From Raphanus sativus (taxonomy: Eukaryota > Streptophyta > Magnoliopsida > Brassicales > Brassicaceae), in contig NC_079513.1 of the NCBI RefSeq assembly GCF_000801105.2, positions 24,830,273 to 24,894,272 on the forward strand: DNA of 64,000 bases, read 5' to 3'. A program made the translations under genes and the position numbers. Below are positions 35,993 to 47,120 of the stretch, one piece after another. The notes below the pieces were generated by a model that ran no database searches, was not told the origin of the DNA, and saw nothing but the letters and a program-made list of their open reading frames with translations. The number at the start of each line of letters is the position of its first letter. The first letter of the stretch is position 1.

Positions 35993-36985
35993 TCAGCCAA
36001 TAACCTCTGAGTTTGAGTCGTCAGAAGGCCATATCACGGTCTCCATCAGCCGTTCACGCATCAACGCCAAGTTCTCATCTGATATATCTTGGTATATCTT
36101 CCCATGGTCGCATTTCTACAACAAAAAAAAACCTATACACCATCAGTTTTGAATCCTATTTGGTTCCCATGGCAGGTTTAGCGATTGGTTATACCTTGAT
36201 CCACTTCCCATACAAGTGGAGGCGTGTGATCATAACTCTTTCTGCAAGCTCCTGATTCTCCTACAAATCAGTTGCTTGCTGCTTAAGTTTGAGCATCTAA
36301 AACTTCTTCAACTAATCTTATCAGATGCTATAAACTAAGCTTTTGTTACCTTGCCGAGTTTGCGAAGGAATCGTTTGCCTTCGGTTGGTCTATTTGATAC
36401 GACGTAACTGTTTTTAAAAAAGAAAACAAAAGATACACCACAACGACCATAAAACAAGAATAATGATCAAGTAAAGTGTGTTTGTTAATCTAATCATAGA
36501 GAGAGAGCTTATCAAATGATTTTGACCTACTTGTAGAACCAAGTGTATCGAGGAGGATTCATTTCGTATAACTGATGAAGAACCGTCCTCACAGCTTTGT
36601 ACGTGAAGTAGTTTATAAGTTGCTGCAAAGTTTTGAAAAGTGATTAGAGACAGCCATATAAGCTTTAACGATTTGACATTAAAAGAAGTTCTCTCACCGT
36701 CTTGACATCTCCGAAGGTATCCTCGTAGTTCCCAGCAACGTCCTCGTTCACAATCACGAGCTTCTTCTTGCTCCTTCGACTCGCAATTCTTGGTACGCGT
36801 TTGGTAGAAGAAACCCTGAAAACAATGCTTGAACCGGTAAAAGAGCTTCCTAACTCTAGCTTTCTTGCACTGCCAAGGATCTTCTTCTTGTTCGGAGAGC
36901 TTCTTGCGTGAGCATCAATACATAAACATGAACCGCTTGGGGGATCCATCACCGATGAACCAACAACAAACAGAGCACCCACCAT
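35993..36985 (-). CDS. RBCX2: RuBisCO assembly chaperone RbcX2, chloroplast
   Basis: RbcX stabilises newly folded RuBisCO large subunits for assembly in the chloroplast stroma. Exons on the minus strand: 36985-36698, 36622-36531, 36407-36350, 36260-36195 and 36115-35993, giving 208 residues with no break. Residues 1 to about 75 form a basic, Ser-rich transit peptide region. The conserved RbcX core follows: EDVAGNYEDTFGDV, INYFTYKAVRTVLHQLYEMN, TWFYNYVVSNRPTEGKRFLR, ELAERVMITRLHLYGKWIK and the tail DENLALMRERLMETVIWPSD. The start is the ATG at 36985 (MVGALFVVGS), like the Arabidopsis protein; the frame open further upstream has only a TTG. Arabidopsis At5g19855 is the syntenic match. Confidence 0.95.
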
Positions 36986-36994
36986 TACTTCCAA

Positions 36995-38349
36995 ACAAGA
37001 GGATCAGTTCCGTTTTCCCCGAGGATATAGGGAAAAGCAGTTCAAGAAATCAAGAAACAGTTGGTGGGGATCGATGGAAACAATCTGAAGAAGGAAAGAT
37101 GAAACGTGTTTGGTAATACAAAACAGAGGGAACACGAGTTGGGTGTGTAAGATGGAAAATGGCCGTTGAATAACAGCCAGTCAAAATCATAGAGAAGTCT
37201 TTTAGATATTTATTTATTTATTTATTTATTTGCAAAGCAAAAAGCAAAGACAAACAAGAAAACCTACCGGGTGGGCTTTCGGGTTTACGTGACAGTTCGT
37301 AGAATAAGGTCGTCTTGTAACTTAGAAATTGCACAGAAACTGTAGTGGACAACCACAACCCCCCATATTCACATGTCCATCTTAAAGGAAGAGACTAGGA
37401 GAATATTAATGTAGAGAAAATAGATTGAATGTGGTTAAAGAGGTGCCATAGACTAAGTGCAAAAAAGAAAAATCCCGGTACGATATGGACCACCCATGTT
37501 ATAGCTTTGAAGGTTCACTACATTGCAAATATGGATGACTTGAAGATGAATGTAACAGTTGACAAATGTAGAAATCTACACTGATATGGTTAAAGAGGTT
37601 CCATAGACTAAATGCAAAGAAGAAAAGTCCCGGTACAATTGTGGACCACCACCAATGTTATAGCTTTGAAGGTTAGAGATTGTGGAGGATGGCAACTGGC
37701 AATAAATATAACTTTTGCAGAGATAGACGAGTTGAAGATTAGTATAAGTGAGAAGGCGTTATTAAATTTTAATATTTCTGTAAATTTCATTGATGTAAGA
37801 TCAGCATGACCATAAAAAAATGGACTCTGGTTAAGAAAATCAAAGTACTAACGTAATCCCTGATGTAGCTGATCTGTAAACTACCATTTTATCATCTCGA
37901 CGATTATCAATCACACATCGACAGATAATAGTCTTCTCTAATTAGGAAAGCGATCCAAATAAAACCATAGCTCAATAATAACATCCCTATCAGTTTAGAG
38001 CACAGAGCATGTTTCAAGCTACCTTTTATTTTAAAATCATAGTTTTAAAATATACAAGACACCCTTTAGTTTAACTTTATTTGTCTTTAAATTTAAAAGC
38101 TAAAGTTTCAATACAGAGAACCATAGGACCACATCCACGTGGTCTCGACCGACCACTTCGGAACCCAAAAAGCCCTGAAAATTATATTTCAATCAATTAA
38201 TAAGCGAGAAAACGCACACACATTCAAAGCATTTACTTCTTTATATATACCACACACACTGCTAGTAGAGAGACATCTATATTTCACTAACACATTCTAA
38301 AAACTCTAGACCTTTATCAAAGCCAGAGAAGATCAAGAAGAACAAACAT
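36995..38349. other. Intergenic with a local duplication
   Basis: The first part is the RbcX2 promoter, with a (TTTA)n run near 37210-37230. About 37430-37513 and 37584-37672 are diverged copies of one unit (GGTTAAAGAGG..CCATAGACTAA..ATGTTATAGCTTTGAAGGTT). The small frame starting at 37612 covers the second unit and matches no family I know. The region before 38350 is the promoter of the next gene. Confidence 0.5.
38242..38249 (+). promoter_or_regulatory. TATA box of small membrane-protein gene
   Basis: TATATATA lies about 100 bases before the ATG at 38350. A CACACAC-rich leader follows, which fits a TATA box with a transcript start near 38275. Confidence 0.55.
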
Positions 38350-38721
38350 ATGGCGAGATCACCATACTACGGCTCATCCTTCTTGGACTACATCTCTCTC
38401 CCAAACCCACACCTCTGTTTCTTCTTCATGGTCGTCTTCTTCGTGTTCTCCTTCACATGGTACTTGAACTACGAGTCCATCCTCGAAGACACCATGAATA
38501 ATCTCAAGTTCTTCATCATCCTCTCCCCTCTCTTCCTCCTCCTCATCGTCCACTTCTTCTCTGGGGGACTCTCCTTGTACGTCCCCTTGCCTGAACAAGA
38601 CTCCATTCACCATGCCGGTTCATCACCTTGGGGCGTAGCAGCCGTGCTCGTGGTCATCTTGTTCATGGTCTCGTACCAGTCAGACATCCACGAGATGTGG
38701 TTCCCCTTTGGGGCTAAGTAG
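38350..38721 (+). CDS. Small predicted transmembrane protein (At5g19875 type)
   Basis: This single-exon gene codes 123 residues (MARSPYYGSSFLDYISLPNP...). Three hydrophobic segments are visible: about 24-39 (FFFMVVFFVFSFTWYL), about 53-71 (FFIILSPLFLLLIVHFFS) and about 95-108 (WGVAAVLVVILFMVS), ending DIHEMWFPFGAK. It matches the plant-specific small membrane proteins around Arabidopsis At5g19875 and At2g31940, whose role is unknown. Codon use is C-rich at third positions, unlike the flanks, which supports real coding. No signal peptide cleavage site stands out. Confidence 0.87.
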   Translation: MARSPYYGSSFLDYISLPNPHLCFFFMVVFFVFSFTWYLNYESILEDTMNNLKFFIILSPLFLLLIVHFFSGGLSLYVPLPEQDSIHHAGSSPWGVAAVLVVILFMVSYQSDIHEMWFPFGAK

Positions 38722-40217
38722 ATCATGAGATCAGCCTGATTTTCCATGTTACCAGCCCTATCTAGCTAGATATGGAACAACCATGTTAAATATCAAGTAG
38801 TATGTACTTTTCTTTTTTGATGAAGATTTAAGTCTCGCATGTGTAGGAGTGAAACTTTTTTCGAAGATCTCTTAAGTCATATCAGAGTGTCCTTATATGT
38901 AGATGAAGTTATCTCTGCTTGTATGGTCTGCTTGTATTCGTAAATATCATATGGAAAAATGAGACGAAGACAACCTTTTATTTGATGCAATAGAAAGTTT
39001 AATGGATGAGGTAAAAGCTTAAAATGAATATTGCAATGATACGAATATTGTGCCTAATGTGTTTACATTGACTTGGGGCACTACCGGTAGTAGTGGTTCT
39101 TCTTGTCCTCTTTTGACAAGTGGGAGTTGTTATTCTCGTGATTCTCAGCTTTTTGTAAAGAAATGGTCGGTCACAACGCCGTTATATATATTTTTGCAGG
39201 AATATAATATGCTCCGTCACAAAAGAATATTGGATACAGCAGATTTTTTGCTTATTTTTGAAAAAGTTTATCAGCAACGTTGCATTGTTTTGGTTATAGA
39301 ATGAGTAATCTTGAAAGCAATTGCTTACTATTTATAATACCCAAGTGTTATCTTTAATTTTCAAAGTTTGTTTATAAGAGAAAAAGACACCGACGTATTT
39401 TACTTGCCATTCCCACCACTCCTTTATAAAGTTAGGCGTAGATTTTAGTGTGTGACAATTCATAAATACGCAGGATTGAAAGCGACATTTCTCCACTATG
39501 AATTTCCCAAATTTTCTAATCGATCGTCCAAAATTATAGAGAAACTAGATGACTGATTCACGTTATGTGTGAGAAAAATATAATTTATAAGAAGTTCTGA
39601 AATACACGTTATTTTAAGTGAGACTCATAAAGAAAAAGTAAATAGGCCTCTTTTGTCAAATTATGTGGACTGTATAACTGACATTAAATAGCCCAACCGA
39701 ATGGCCCATATGGACCCAAATCTTGATCAAAGGACGAAAGACAAGACATGACATCAATCTCCCGGAAGTACTCAGAGGTTCACTTCAAGCTCAGCTATCT
39801 GCAACTGTCTAGAACCAAGAGACGTATATATTCTTCTTGTGCTATTAAAAGTGAAACATGCAATGCATTAAAAGAAAAAACTTAAGACTCTATCATCCTT
39901 TAAGTTCTTTCACTACAATAATCCTTTCTTTTACTACAATCTTATTAACCGGGGAGCTTAACAAGGCCAACCAACCAGGTCATAAAAGGTAAAAGCGATC
40001 CGAACCAGAAGAGAAAAGCTTACCATGACTACTTTCACACAAACTTCACCGGGAAAGCAACTCTCCTGACTCTCTGATATTAAAACCCACGAGAGAACTA
40101 GACTACGCCTACTAAGACAAGCACATTTTGAACATAATAACATCATAGAGCTGCAGAGATCCATCACTAATAAAAGGGAAAATGGTATCATCATAAGTTC
40201 CCTTGCAAGCATCATAA
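38722..40217. other. Intergenic, no gene recognised
   Basis: The stretch holds 3' UTRs of the membrane-protein gene and of the minus-strand PRLI-interacting gene. The 84-codon frame at 39050-39304 matches nothing I know and is probably chance. No transposon ends are seen. Confidence 0.5.
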
Positions 40218-41537
40218 TCATATGGCTGTTCCTTGCTCTCCAACAGAATCATTCTCAGATGCATCTTCAAGCTTCTCCATCACCATTTCACTTTCCTTAC
40301 TCTGATCCATACCAGCCATAACCCTATTGCCTTCCTCACACTCTTCTTCACCTGAAACTTCTCTAAACTTCTTCTCACCTTGGTCTTTCACCGCAACATC
40401 CTGCATACAACTATCTCCTCCAACCACATGGTTCCCCTTCCCGTCACCACTAGTACGCGAATCAGACCCCCCAGTGTCGTCTTCATCAGACTCATTCCCC
40501 ACAACTTCTTCAACCATGTTCCTCCTCTCAAGATACTGCAACCTCCTCCTCAAGTCACCCAACTCCCTCTCCATCAAAAACAACCTCTCCTTCAACGTCA
40601 AGTTCTCCTCCTCAAGCTGAGCGATATGACTATCCTGATCATCAACTCGATTCTCCAACACATTGTTATACTCAGATCCAGGATAAATCATCTCAAACCT
40701 ACTCAGATCATGATCCAACCTCCTCTCAACCTCAACATGCTCCTCCACGTCACTCCCGCTCGATCCACCTTCATCCTCATCATCCTCACCATCGTCATCA
40801 TCATGTCCGTCAGATCTCAGCCTGATCAGCCCCTTCATGGATCCGTAACCGTCGACTCCCCACTCCTCCTTCGCCATATCCCCCAGCACCTCCCTCGACG
40901 GAGAAAACATCGGCGTCGGAAGTATCGCCGGCGTCACGGCGCAGGGAGACACAAGCTCGGCGATCCCGCCGGATTTCTTGGCGCGGATGATAAACGACGT
41001 CGTGTTCCTCGGCGCGTAAGGGACGTACCGGTTATTGTTGTTGTTACCGCCGTACTTCTTCTTCGGGTAAAACTTCTTCGTTTTCAATCTGTTCTGAGAT
41101 TGAAGCTCGTTGAGCGCCGGTGGCTTGTAACCGCCAGGTTGTTGCGGAGGGTTGTACATCCTCATCATCGGCGGTGGTGGTTGTCTCTTATCGGTGTTGA
41201 TCTTCTTCCCTTTCCAGTTGTTGTTGTTGCTCCGGTTCGCTTTGGAATGGTTAGATCCGAAGTTGTTAGGATACTCCGAGCTCATGCTAGGGTTAGGGTT
41301 AAAGTTCCGGGGATTCATCATGAGATGCTGGTGGTTGTTGTTGTTCATCATAACCTGTGGCTGCTGCTGGTTCATAACCAGATGGTTTAAGTTTTGGGAC
41401 TGGTTGTTATTAAACGGAGCCTGGTTCATAATACGAGGCTGAACCGGATTCATTAGCTGAGGTGGATTCATCCTCTGCGGCGGAGGTTGAGCTATCATCT
41501 GTGGTGGTGGATTCATGAGCTTAGATTGATCGTTCAT
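40218..41537 (-). CDS. PRLI-interacting factor A-like protein
   Basis: This single-exon gene codes 439 residues. It starts MNDQSKLMNPPPQ with an N-terminal third rich in Asn, Gln, Pro and Met (low complexity, residues 1-130). A basic patch follows (KTKKFYPKKKYGG). Next comes a conserved block, TTSFIIRAKKSGGIAELVSP then TPMFSPSREVLGDM and KEEWGVDGYGSMKGLIRLR. An acidic run (DDDDGEDDEDEGG) leads to a coiled coil (residues about 315-370, IAQLEEENLTLKERLFLMER) and an acidic tail. The Arabidopsis syntenic gene At5g19900 is called PRLI-interacting factor, after binding to the PRL1 nuclear WD40 protein. Low-complexity Asn/Gln regions suggest a nuclear, possibly condensate-forming protein; that is inference. 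The in-frame ATG at 41615 would add 26 residues, but the conserved start is at 41537. Confidence 0.9.
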   Translation of the reverse strand: MNDQSKLMNPPPQMIAQPPPQRMNPPQLMNPVQPRIMNQAPFNNNQSQNLNHLVMNQQQPQVMMNNNNHQHLMMNPRNFNPNPSMSSEYPNNFGSNHSKANRSNNNNWKGKKINTDKRQPPPPMMRMYNPPQQPGGYKPPALNELQSQNRLKTKKFYPKKKYGGNNNNNRYVPYAPRNTTSFIIRAKKSGGIAELVSPCAVTPAILPTPMFSPSREVLGDMAKEEWGVDGYGSMKGLIRLRSDGHDDDDGEDDEDEGGSSGSDVEEHVEVERRLDHDLSRFEMIYPGSEYNNVLENRVDDQDSHIAQLEEENLTLKERLFLMERELGDLRRRLQYLERRNMVEEVVGNESDEDDTGGSDSRTSGDGKGNHVVGGDSCMQDVAVKDQGEKKFREVSGEEECEEGNRVMAGMDQSKESEMVMEKLEDASENDSVGEQGTAI

Positions 41538-42286
41538 CTCGCAATTACAAACACACAAAATCACTAAATTATGAAACAAAACCCTAATTTCGCGGAATCT
41601 CGAAGTTTGAAGCAAATCAGCAGATAGATCGATGCTTGGGAGTGAAAAATCCTCAAATTACAAACCACAGATCAAAGAAAAAGAAACAACAGAGAGAGAG
41701 ACCAATCAAAACAAAGGTAACAAAGAGAATCTCTCTCGAATTTTTAGTTTTCAGATTTTTAATTCTTCAGCTTTAAGATGAAATCAGGAGGTTTGAGGAT
41801 CTTGTAATTGGATCTGGGGAATTTTTCGAAATTACAAGAGGAAAAATTAAAACGAAAAGAAAACTTTTTGTACGAACGGCTTTGTGGATGATAAGATTCT
41901 TTAAATAGAGGCCAAGGGTAGGCTGCTGGGTCAAATCAACGAAGGACATTCTATACGTAAAACTCAACGGCTTAGATTTATTCATTTCGAAGGTAAAAGT
42001 CGGTTACGGGTTTCTTTGAATATTATTTGTAATCGCAAGTGTTGGTTTAACATAACCGGTACCCAGGCCCAGACCTGATATCAAATGTGGGCCTTAATGG
42101 GCTGTATCATCGAGATAACGCGGGAGAACATATCTTCCTACGTGGCTGGAGGAAATCCGATGTAGGCCCCAGTACTGATTTCTATTCTGACGTGGCATCA
42201 CCCAGATCATTGCAACCGTGTTCTTCTCCACCTTGTCTCTTCCACATTCCATTATCTCCATCTCTCTCTCTCTCTCTAGAGCTACA
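41538..42286. other. Divergent promoter region, PRLI factor / fibrillin
   Basis: The two flanking genes point away from each other, so this is their shared upstream region. It contains a GA-rich leader near 41690-41700 and a (CT)n run at about 42258-42277 just before the fibrillin ATG. No gene is seen. Confidence 0.55.
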
Positions 42287-43242
42287 ATGGCTACGGCTGC
42301 TTCTTCCTTTACAATCGCATCGTCCTTCTCCGAACCACGGACTCAGATCCGTTCCTCGAAGCGCTCGAGCCTCCCGGTACTTCAATTCTCCATCCCGTAT
42401 AAGGCCAGTTCACGGAGCAGGAGACTCGTCGTGAGCTCCGTTTCAGCGCCCAACGTTGAGCTCCGTACTGGACCCGATGATCTCATTTCATCTCTACTCT
42501 CTAAGGTTTTGTATAGACTCGAGTCAACTTGTTGCAGATGATTCCATTATTAGTCGATGGTTATGGTTTTCGTGTGTTTCACGCAGGTTGCGAACAGTGA
42601 TGGAGGTGTGACGCTTAGCCCGGAAGAACACAAGGAGGTGGCACAAGTGGCTGGAGAGCTTCAAAAGTACTGTGTGAGCGAGCCTGTCAAATGCCCTCTC
42701 ATCTTCGGAGGTAAGAATCTAAAGCAGATTGCTTCTCCCTTGAATATAAAAAAATGTAAAACTTTTGAATTTTTATGCTGCAGATTGGGATGTGGTGTAC
42801 TGTTCTGTACCGACATCTCCAGGTGGAGGCTACAGAAGCGGGATAGGCCGCCTCTTCTTCAGAACCAATGAGATGATCCAAGGCATTGATTCTCCTGATA
42901 TCGTCAGGAACAGAGTTTCCTTTACTGCTTTGGGTTTTCTTGACGGAGACGTCTCCTTGACAGGTGAAACTGCAAAACCCTAGAGATGTGTATTTGGTCA
43001 GATCTCAATATGCGTTTTTAATGTTTTAACCTTGTTTTTTGGTCTTTGTAGGGAAGCTGAAAGTGTTGGACAGTGAGTGGGTTCAGGTGATATTCGAGCC
43101 TCCGGAACTCAAGGTGGGATCTCTGGAGTTTAAATATGGGTTCGAAAGTGAAGTGAAGCTTAGGATCACATACGTTGATGAGAAACTTAGGTTGGGTTTA
43201 GGCTCTAGAGGATCGTTGTTCGTCTTTAGGAGGCGCCAATAA
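42287..43242 (+). CDS. FBN6: Plastid lipid-associated protein / fibrillin (FBN6 type)
   Basis: Fibrillins coat plastoglobules or associate with thylakoids and bind lipids. Exons 42287-42505, 42587-42710, 42784-42963 and 43052-43242 join in frame to 237 residues. Residues 1-55 are Ser/Thr-rich and basic with few acidic residues (MATAASSFTIASSFSEPRTQ), a chloroplast transit peptide. The PAP/fibrillin domain follows: the LISSLLSKVANSDGGVTLSP start, DWDVVYCSVPTSPGGGYRSG, then IGRLFFRTNEMIQGIDSPDI, and the C-terminal block ITYVDEKLRLGLGSRGSLFV, which is the family hallmark. Arabidopsis At5g19940 is the syntenic match and has a role in redox balance under light stress. No lesion is seen. Confidence 0.93.
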
Positions 43243-43851
43243 TACATTTATATACTTTGATGTGTCTGTTCTCTCTGCCTCGCCCATTTGTTTTTCCCCG
43301 TTCTGCATCGGTCAATGCAATTCACTACAGAAAAGAAGAAACAACACATGTGTACCTGCGAGAGTTTGTAACAGTGTAATATCAGAAACGTGTGTTATTG
43401 AACTTTGTTGTAATGTAAACTTCGTTCCAAAAGTTGTCAGAGTTGTTACCTACATGTTATTAAGTTATGTTCAAATCCAGAACCTCTCAGTCAAAACCTT
43501 TAACACAAGCACCATCCACATGTTCAGGAACAGCATATACATATGCAGAATGAAAATTAGGTCGAAGTTTCATTTTATTAGCACAAAAGCCAATTTTATT
43601 TGAGTGATCCAAACACATAGCTCAAAAGCCATTGAAAAACAGATACAAAGGTGTGCTGCTAATCAAAATAACGGACTGGTTAAATTTGACTGTTTTAATG
43701 GTATAGAAGACAGAGAATAAAGTTCAATTACAGCCCAATAACTAACGGTTTTATTGAAAAGCCCAATAACTAACGACTGCGTCGTCGTCAATCAGAAAGT
43801 CATCAGAACAGAGCCACAAACTTTCTTCTGAACCAGCTTTTAGCAATAGTA
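43243..43851. other. Intergenic between fibrillin and RRM genes
   Basis: The stretch holds the fibrillin 3' UTR and the promoter of the RRM gene. The 113-codon frame at 43262 matches nothing and is probably chance. Confidence 0.5.
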
Positions 43852-45556
43852 ATGACGATGGACGATGCCAACTCGGTCTACGTCGGCGGCCTCCCTTACG
43901 ACGTCACCGAGGAAGCTATCCGCCGTGTTTTCTCCACTTACGGCACCGTTGTCTACATCAAGGTAGATTTTTACTCCTCCCCTCCCTTGTTGATCCTACA
44001 AGTTCCTAATTTAGGTTACACACTTCTCATCTGTTTCCTTGTTTGTTTTTGGCACTTGGTGGAGATTGTGAATGACCGGAGTGTAAGAGGGAAATGCTAT
44101 GGCTTCGTTACATTTCCGAATCGTCGATGTGCTGATGATGCTATCCAAGACATGGATGGCAAAGTATGTTATATTGAGAGGCTTTTTTCATTGCTATTAC
44201 TTGTTTTGTTTTGACGGAGCTTGTTGTAAATCAGAGTATTGGTGGGCGTCCTGTGCGTGTGAACGAGGTGACAACAAGATTTGGTGGTGGTCAAGGGAGG
44301 TTTCAACCACAGAGCCCTGATCATGATCATGGGAGAAGTGATTTCAGTTACGGAAGGGCACGTGAACGGGATAGGTCACGTGACAGCAGAAGGGAATATT
44401 ATTATTATACAGAGAAGAAGGAAAGAGCAGCATATGATGATGATCATGATATGCTGGGGGATAGAGATGGTTACAAGGACAGCAGGGTTTTGAAAGAAGG
44501 AGATTGGCGTGGGGACAATGGTGGTAGTAGTAGGGGAATCAACGGGACCAGTTCTCACAACGAAACGAAGAGAGAAGATAGGTAAAAAACATAAATTTGG
44601 ACTTTAACTGGCACATTTTACTTTTCTTTAAGCTACAAAAATGATTGATTGGGTTTTGTTTTAATGTCCAAATCCATGTGTGCTTTTATTGAATTAACAG
44701 TGGTACCATGCTTGATGGTGGGCGTGGCAGAGATGGAAAAGATCACTTGTCTAACTCAAGTGGAGATCACAGCTTTCAGGTGATGATGATGTTCGTTAGA
44801 CATTTATTGTTGCATTGTGTAGTTCATGTGAAAACTTGCAATCTTTTTATACAGGTGAAAGAAGAACTGGAAGCGCTGATCAAGACACATGACGTGCTTC
44901 AAGATGAGGTATGAGGCCTCTTATGTGCCCAGATAGGCAGTTGGCAGATTTCAATGGAGCAACAGTTTCCTTAGTGGGAGATGGAAGAAATGATTGTATA
45001 GTTTCGATTTTTAAGGTACTGGTGATGGAAGAGAGATTGGAAGTAAAAGAAGTTCTGTGCTCAGAGCTACAGAACAAGTTTAAGGTATGATGTGTCTACT
45101 ATATTTTAGTAGAACTCAACATGTTTTATTTTTTACTATGGTTTTGTTCTCATTTGGAATGGTTTAAACGCAGAGATTGGAAGATTTATTGAACAATGAA
45201 AAGAAACTGACTTCACAACGCCGAAAAGAATTGGCAAAGGTAAACAAAACATAGGCTCAGGTCCTGTTTACAAAGCTAGTCTTCACTTTGTTAGACTACT
45301 GATCTATGTTTCCGGTAGCTACACAAATCATATTCAAGGGTCAGAGAGTGCACGGACAACCTGAAAGACTGCGAACAGGAACTCCAGGTTAGATTCTTTT
45401 TTTTTTTTTTGCATTCTAGTGACTGTCATTACATAAGAGGATTATGCCTCAGGGGGACAAGTCTCTGTTTTTTTATTGCAGTCACTTGTTAGTTCAGCAG
45501 CTAGAGAAGGCGTGGCTGGTGCTGCTGATGAAGGTCTTGAAAACGGGTATGTGTAG
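43852..45556 (+). CDS. RRM RNA-binding protein with coiled-coil tail
   Basis: Exons 43852-43962, 44065-44163, 44235-44581, 44701-44779, 44855-44908, 45016-45084, 45174-45239, 45319-45387 and 45482-45556 join to 322 residues without a break. The N-terminal RRM has its RNP2 (SVYVGGLPYDV) and RNP1 (GKCYGFVTF) motifs at residues about 6-75. Next is a charged, Arg/Asp/Tyr-rich linker (RERDRSRDSRREYYYY), like those of splicing-related proteins. The C-terminus is coiled coil (VKEELEALIKTHDVLQDEVL then VMEERLEVKEVLCSELQNKF), ending DEGLENGYV. Two in-frame ATGs lie six bases apart; I took the first. Arabidopsis At5g19960 is the syntenic match; its role is not well known. Confidence 0.92.
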
Positions 45557-45698
45557 CTTTGTTTTAGACGAGCTTTAGAGAATATTTGAATATTTGTATT
45601 AATGGAATATGAGAATGAGAGTAAAAGGTTCACAAAAATGATACTATAAGAGGCCAGAAACCTCTTCAGATTTCAAAATATTGAAATGCTAAACCTTC

Positions 45699-46721
45699 TC
45701 ATACATTAGTATCTACTTTCCCCGGAATCAACTCCACCGACTCTTCATCAACCTTCTCACTGTCGTTCGACACTTGAGATGGACCGCTGGCCGGTTTCTT
45801 AGCCACGGTCACGGACTGCTGATAACCAATACCACCACAGATCGTAACGAGAAGACAGACCAACCCAACAGGACTCGCATGCTTATCCCAAATCAAAACA
45901 TTAATCACAACAGTCAAGAACTTGTTCACAACACCAGTCACCGTAAAAGCCGTAGCAGAGATAGCTTTCCTAGCAGCAAACCCGAAGAAGCTGATGAGAA
46001 AACCAAACACACACGACAACGCCACAGCGAAAAATGCTACTGGCTCAAACAAGCTCCCTCCTCCGTTAGCATTAACGGCCGTGAAAACGTCCGTGTACTC
46101 CCCGGTTAGAAACCAAAAGATGGGCGCGATCATCAGCGACAATAGGTTGTTGTACAGAACAAACCCCCACGTGTTGAGCTCGAGACTCGAAACCATATGC
46201 TTGATGTAAACCATCTCGGTGGTGATGGTGACGAGATAAGCCACGGCCCACGAATAAGCCGTGAGAGTGAAGGCAGAGTCGTTCGCCACGTAACCAACCG
46301 CGCCAGCGAGGATCACGAGCAGAGACAAGAACGTGAGCTTGGAAGGACGCGGCTGGGAGCGGAAGACCGTGTCGGCGATGGCGACGAGGAGAGGGGTGAG
46401 GGAGCGGAAGACGATGAAGGTGTCGACGTTGGCGTGGCGGAGGAGGTTGGTGTTGGTGAAGATGGCGAGGTAGAAGACGAGGGCGGCGGGGAGGAACTTC
46501 TTGGCGGTGTCCCAGGTGAAGGCGTCGTGGTGGAGGAAACCTAGCTTCCCGAGGAGGTAGACGCCGACGGTGGAGGTTAGGTACTGGAGGGCGGTGAGGA
46601 GGCCGGGGTAGTTGAAATAGGTGATGGCGAACTTGTTGATCACGGCGAGGAGGCTGGAGCAGAGCGCGTAGCCGACGACGAGGCTGCTCGTCGCGTAGGC
46701 GGAGGAGGAGGATGATGACAT
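45699..46721 (-). CDS. GONST4: Golgi GDP-sugar transporter (GONST4 / GFT1 type)
   Basis: This single-exon gene codes 340 residues of the drug/metabolite (NST/TPT) transporter family. About ten hydrophobic segments are visible from SLVVGYALCSSLLAVINKFA to VGLVCLLVTICGGIGYQQSV. The motif GVVNK in FTVTGVVNKFLTVVINVL is in the place of the GxLNK GDP-sugar binding motif of the GONST group. A hydrophilic C-terminal tail follows (SQVSNDSEKVDEESVELIPG). Arabidopsis At5g19980 is the Golgi GDP-fucose transporter GFT1, also named GONST4, which supplies fucose for glycans and cell wall polymers. The N-terminal half of the gene is GC-rich, giving antisense false frames. No lesion is seen. Confidence 0.94.
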   Translation of the reverse strand: MSSSSSSAYATSSLVVGYALCSSLLAVINKFAITYFNYPGLLTALQYLTSTVGVYLLGKLGFLHHDAFTWDTAKKFLPAALVFYLAIFTNTNLLRHANVDTFIVFRSLTPLLVAIADTVFRSQPRPSKLTFLSLLVILAGAVGYVANDSAFTLTAYSWAVAYLVTITTEMVYIKHMVSSLELNTWGFVLYNNLLSLMIAPIFWFLTGEYTDVFTAVNANGGGSLFEPVAFFAVALSCVFGFLISFFGFAARKAISATAFTVTGVVNKFLTVVINVLIWDKHASPVGLVCLLVTICGGIGYQQSVTVAKKPASGPSQVSNDSEKVDEESVELIPGKVDTNV

Positions 46722-47062
46722 TGTGTTGTGTTGTGTTTGACCAGATCGGAGAAAATGGATCTGGATCGAGAGACGTGAGTATTATAGGAGGAAGGGAAGG
46801 GAGGCGACGACTTATATTACATCGCGACTTATTACATCACAGTGTCGTGCGGGATTGGCTATTGCATGTTTGTTATCTTTTTAAGTCTTTGACGTTACTT
46901 TTTTCTTTTGTTGATAAATTAGTGTTTATTTGGAAAAATCAACCACTAATGGAAGCTAATTAACAAAAATGATTCTTTGTGGGTATGAAATCTACAGCTA
47001 TACATTTCTTTTATAATCATCAATATACAGCTATACAATAGAGCTGGGAATTTAAGTTATTA
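46722..47062. other. Promoter region of GONST4-like gene
   Basis: This is the upstream region of the minus-strand transporter, leading into the second transposon block. No gene is seen. Confidence 0.5.
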
Positions 47063-47120
47063 CTAGATTTTGACCCGCCCTTAAAAGGGTGATATATATA
47101 TTTATTTTTAAATTCAATTT
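47063..47120 (-). mobile_element. Helitron 3' end (minus orientation)
   Basis: A|CTAGATTTTGACCCGCCC followed by TTAAAAGGGTG is the reverse complement of the GGGTCAAAATCTAG Helitron tail with a weak hairpin. CTAG is at 47063-47066. The matching 5' end, to the right, is not clear. A diverged duplication built on ACCTGAATTATC..AAAGAATTTA.. units lies at 47641-47800. Confidence 0.6.

Noticed and set aside
37612..37809. 65-codon frame upstream of the membrane-protein gene
   Set aside because: No family is recognised and it begins inside a duplicated non-coding unit. Kept only as a duplication finding.
40380..41390. 336-codon plus-strand frame opposite the PRLI-interacting gene
   Set aside because: It mirrors the low-complexity codons of the minus-strand gene, giving Leu/His/Arg/Val-rich nonsense. 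The minus-strand protein is conserved.
46197..46544. Glu/Gly/Val-rich plus-strand frame opposite the GONST4-like gene
   Set aside because: It is an antisense shadow of a transporter with clear membrane segments.
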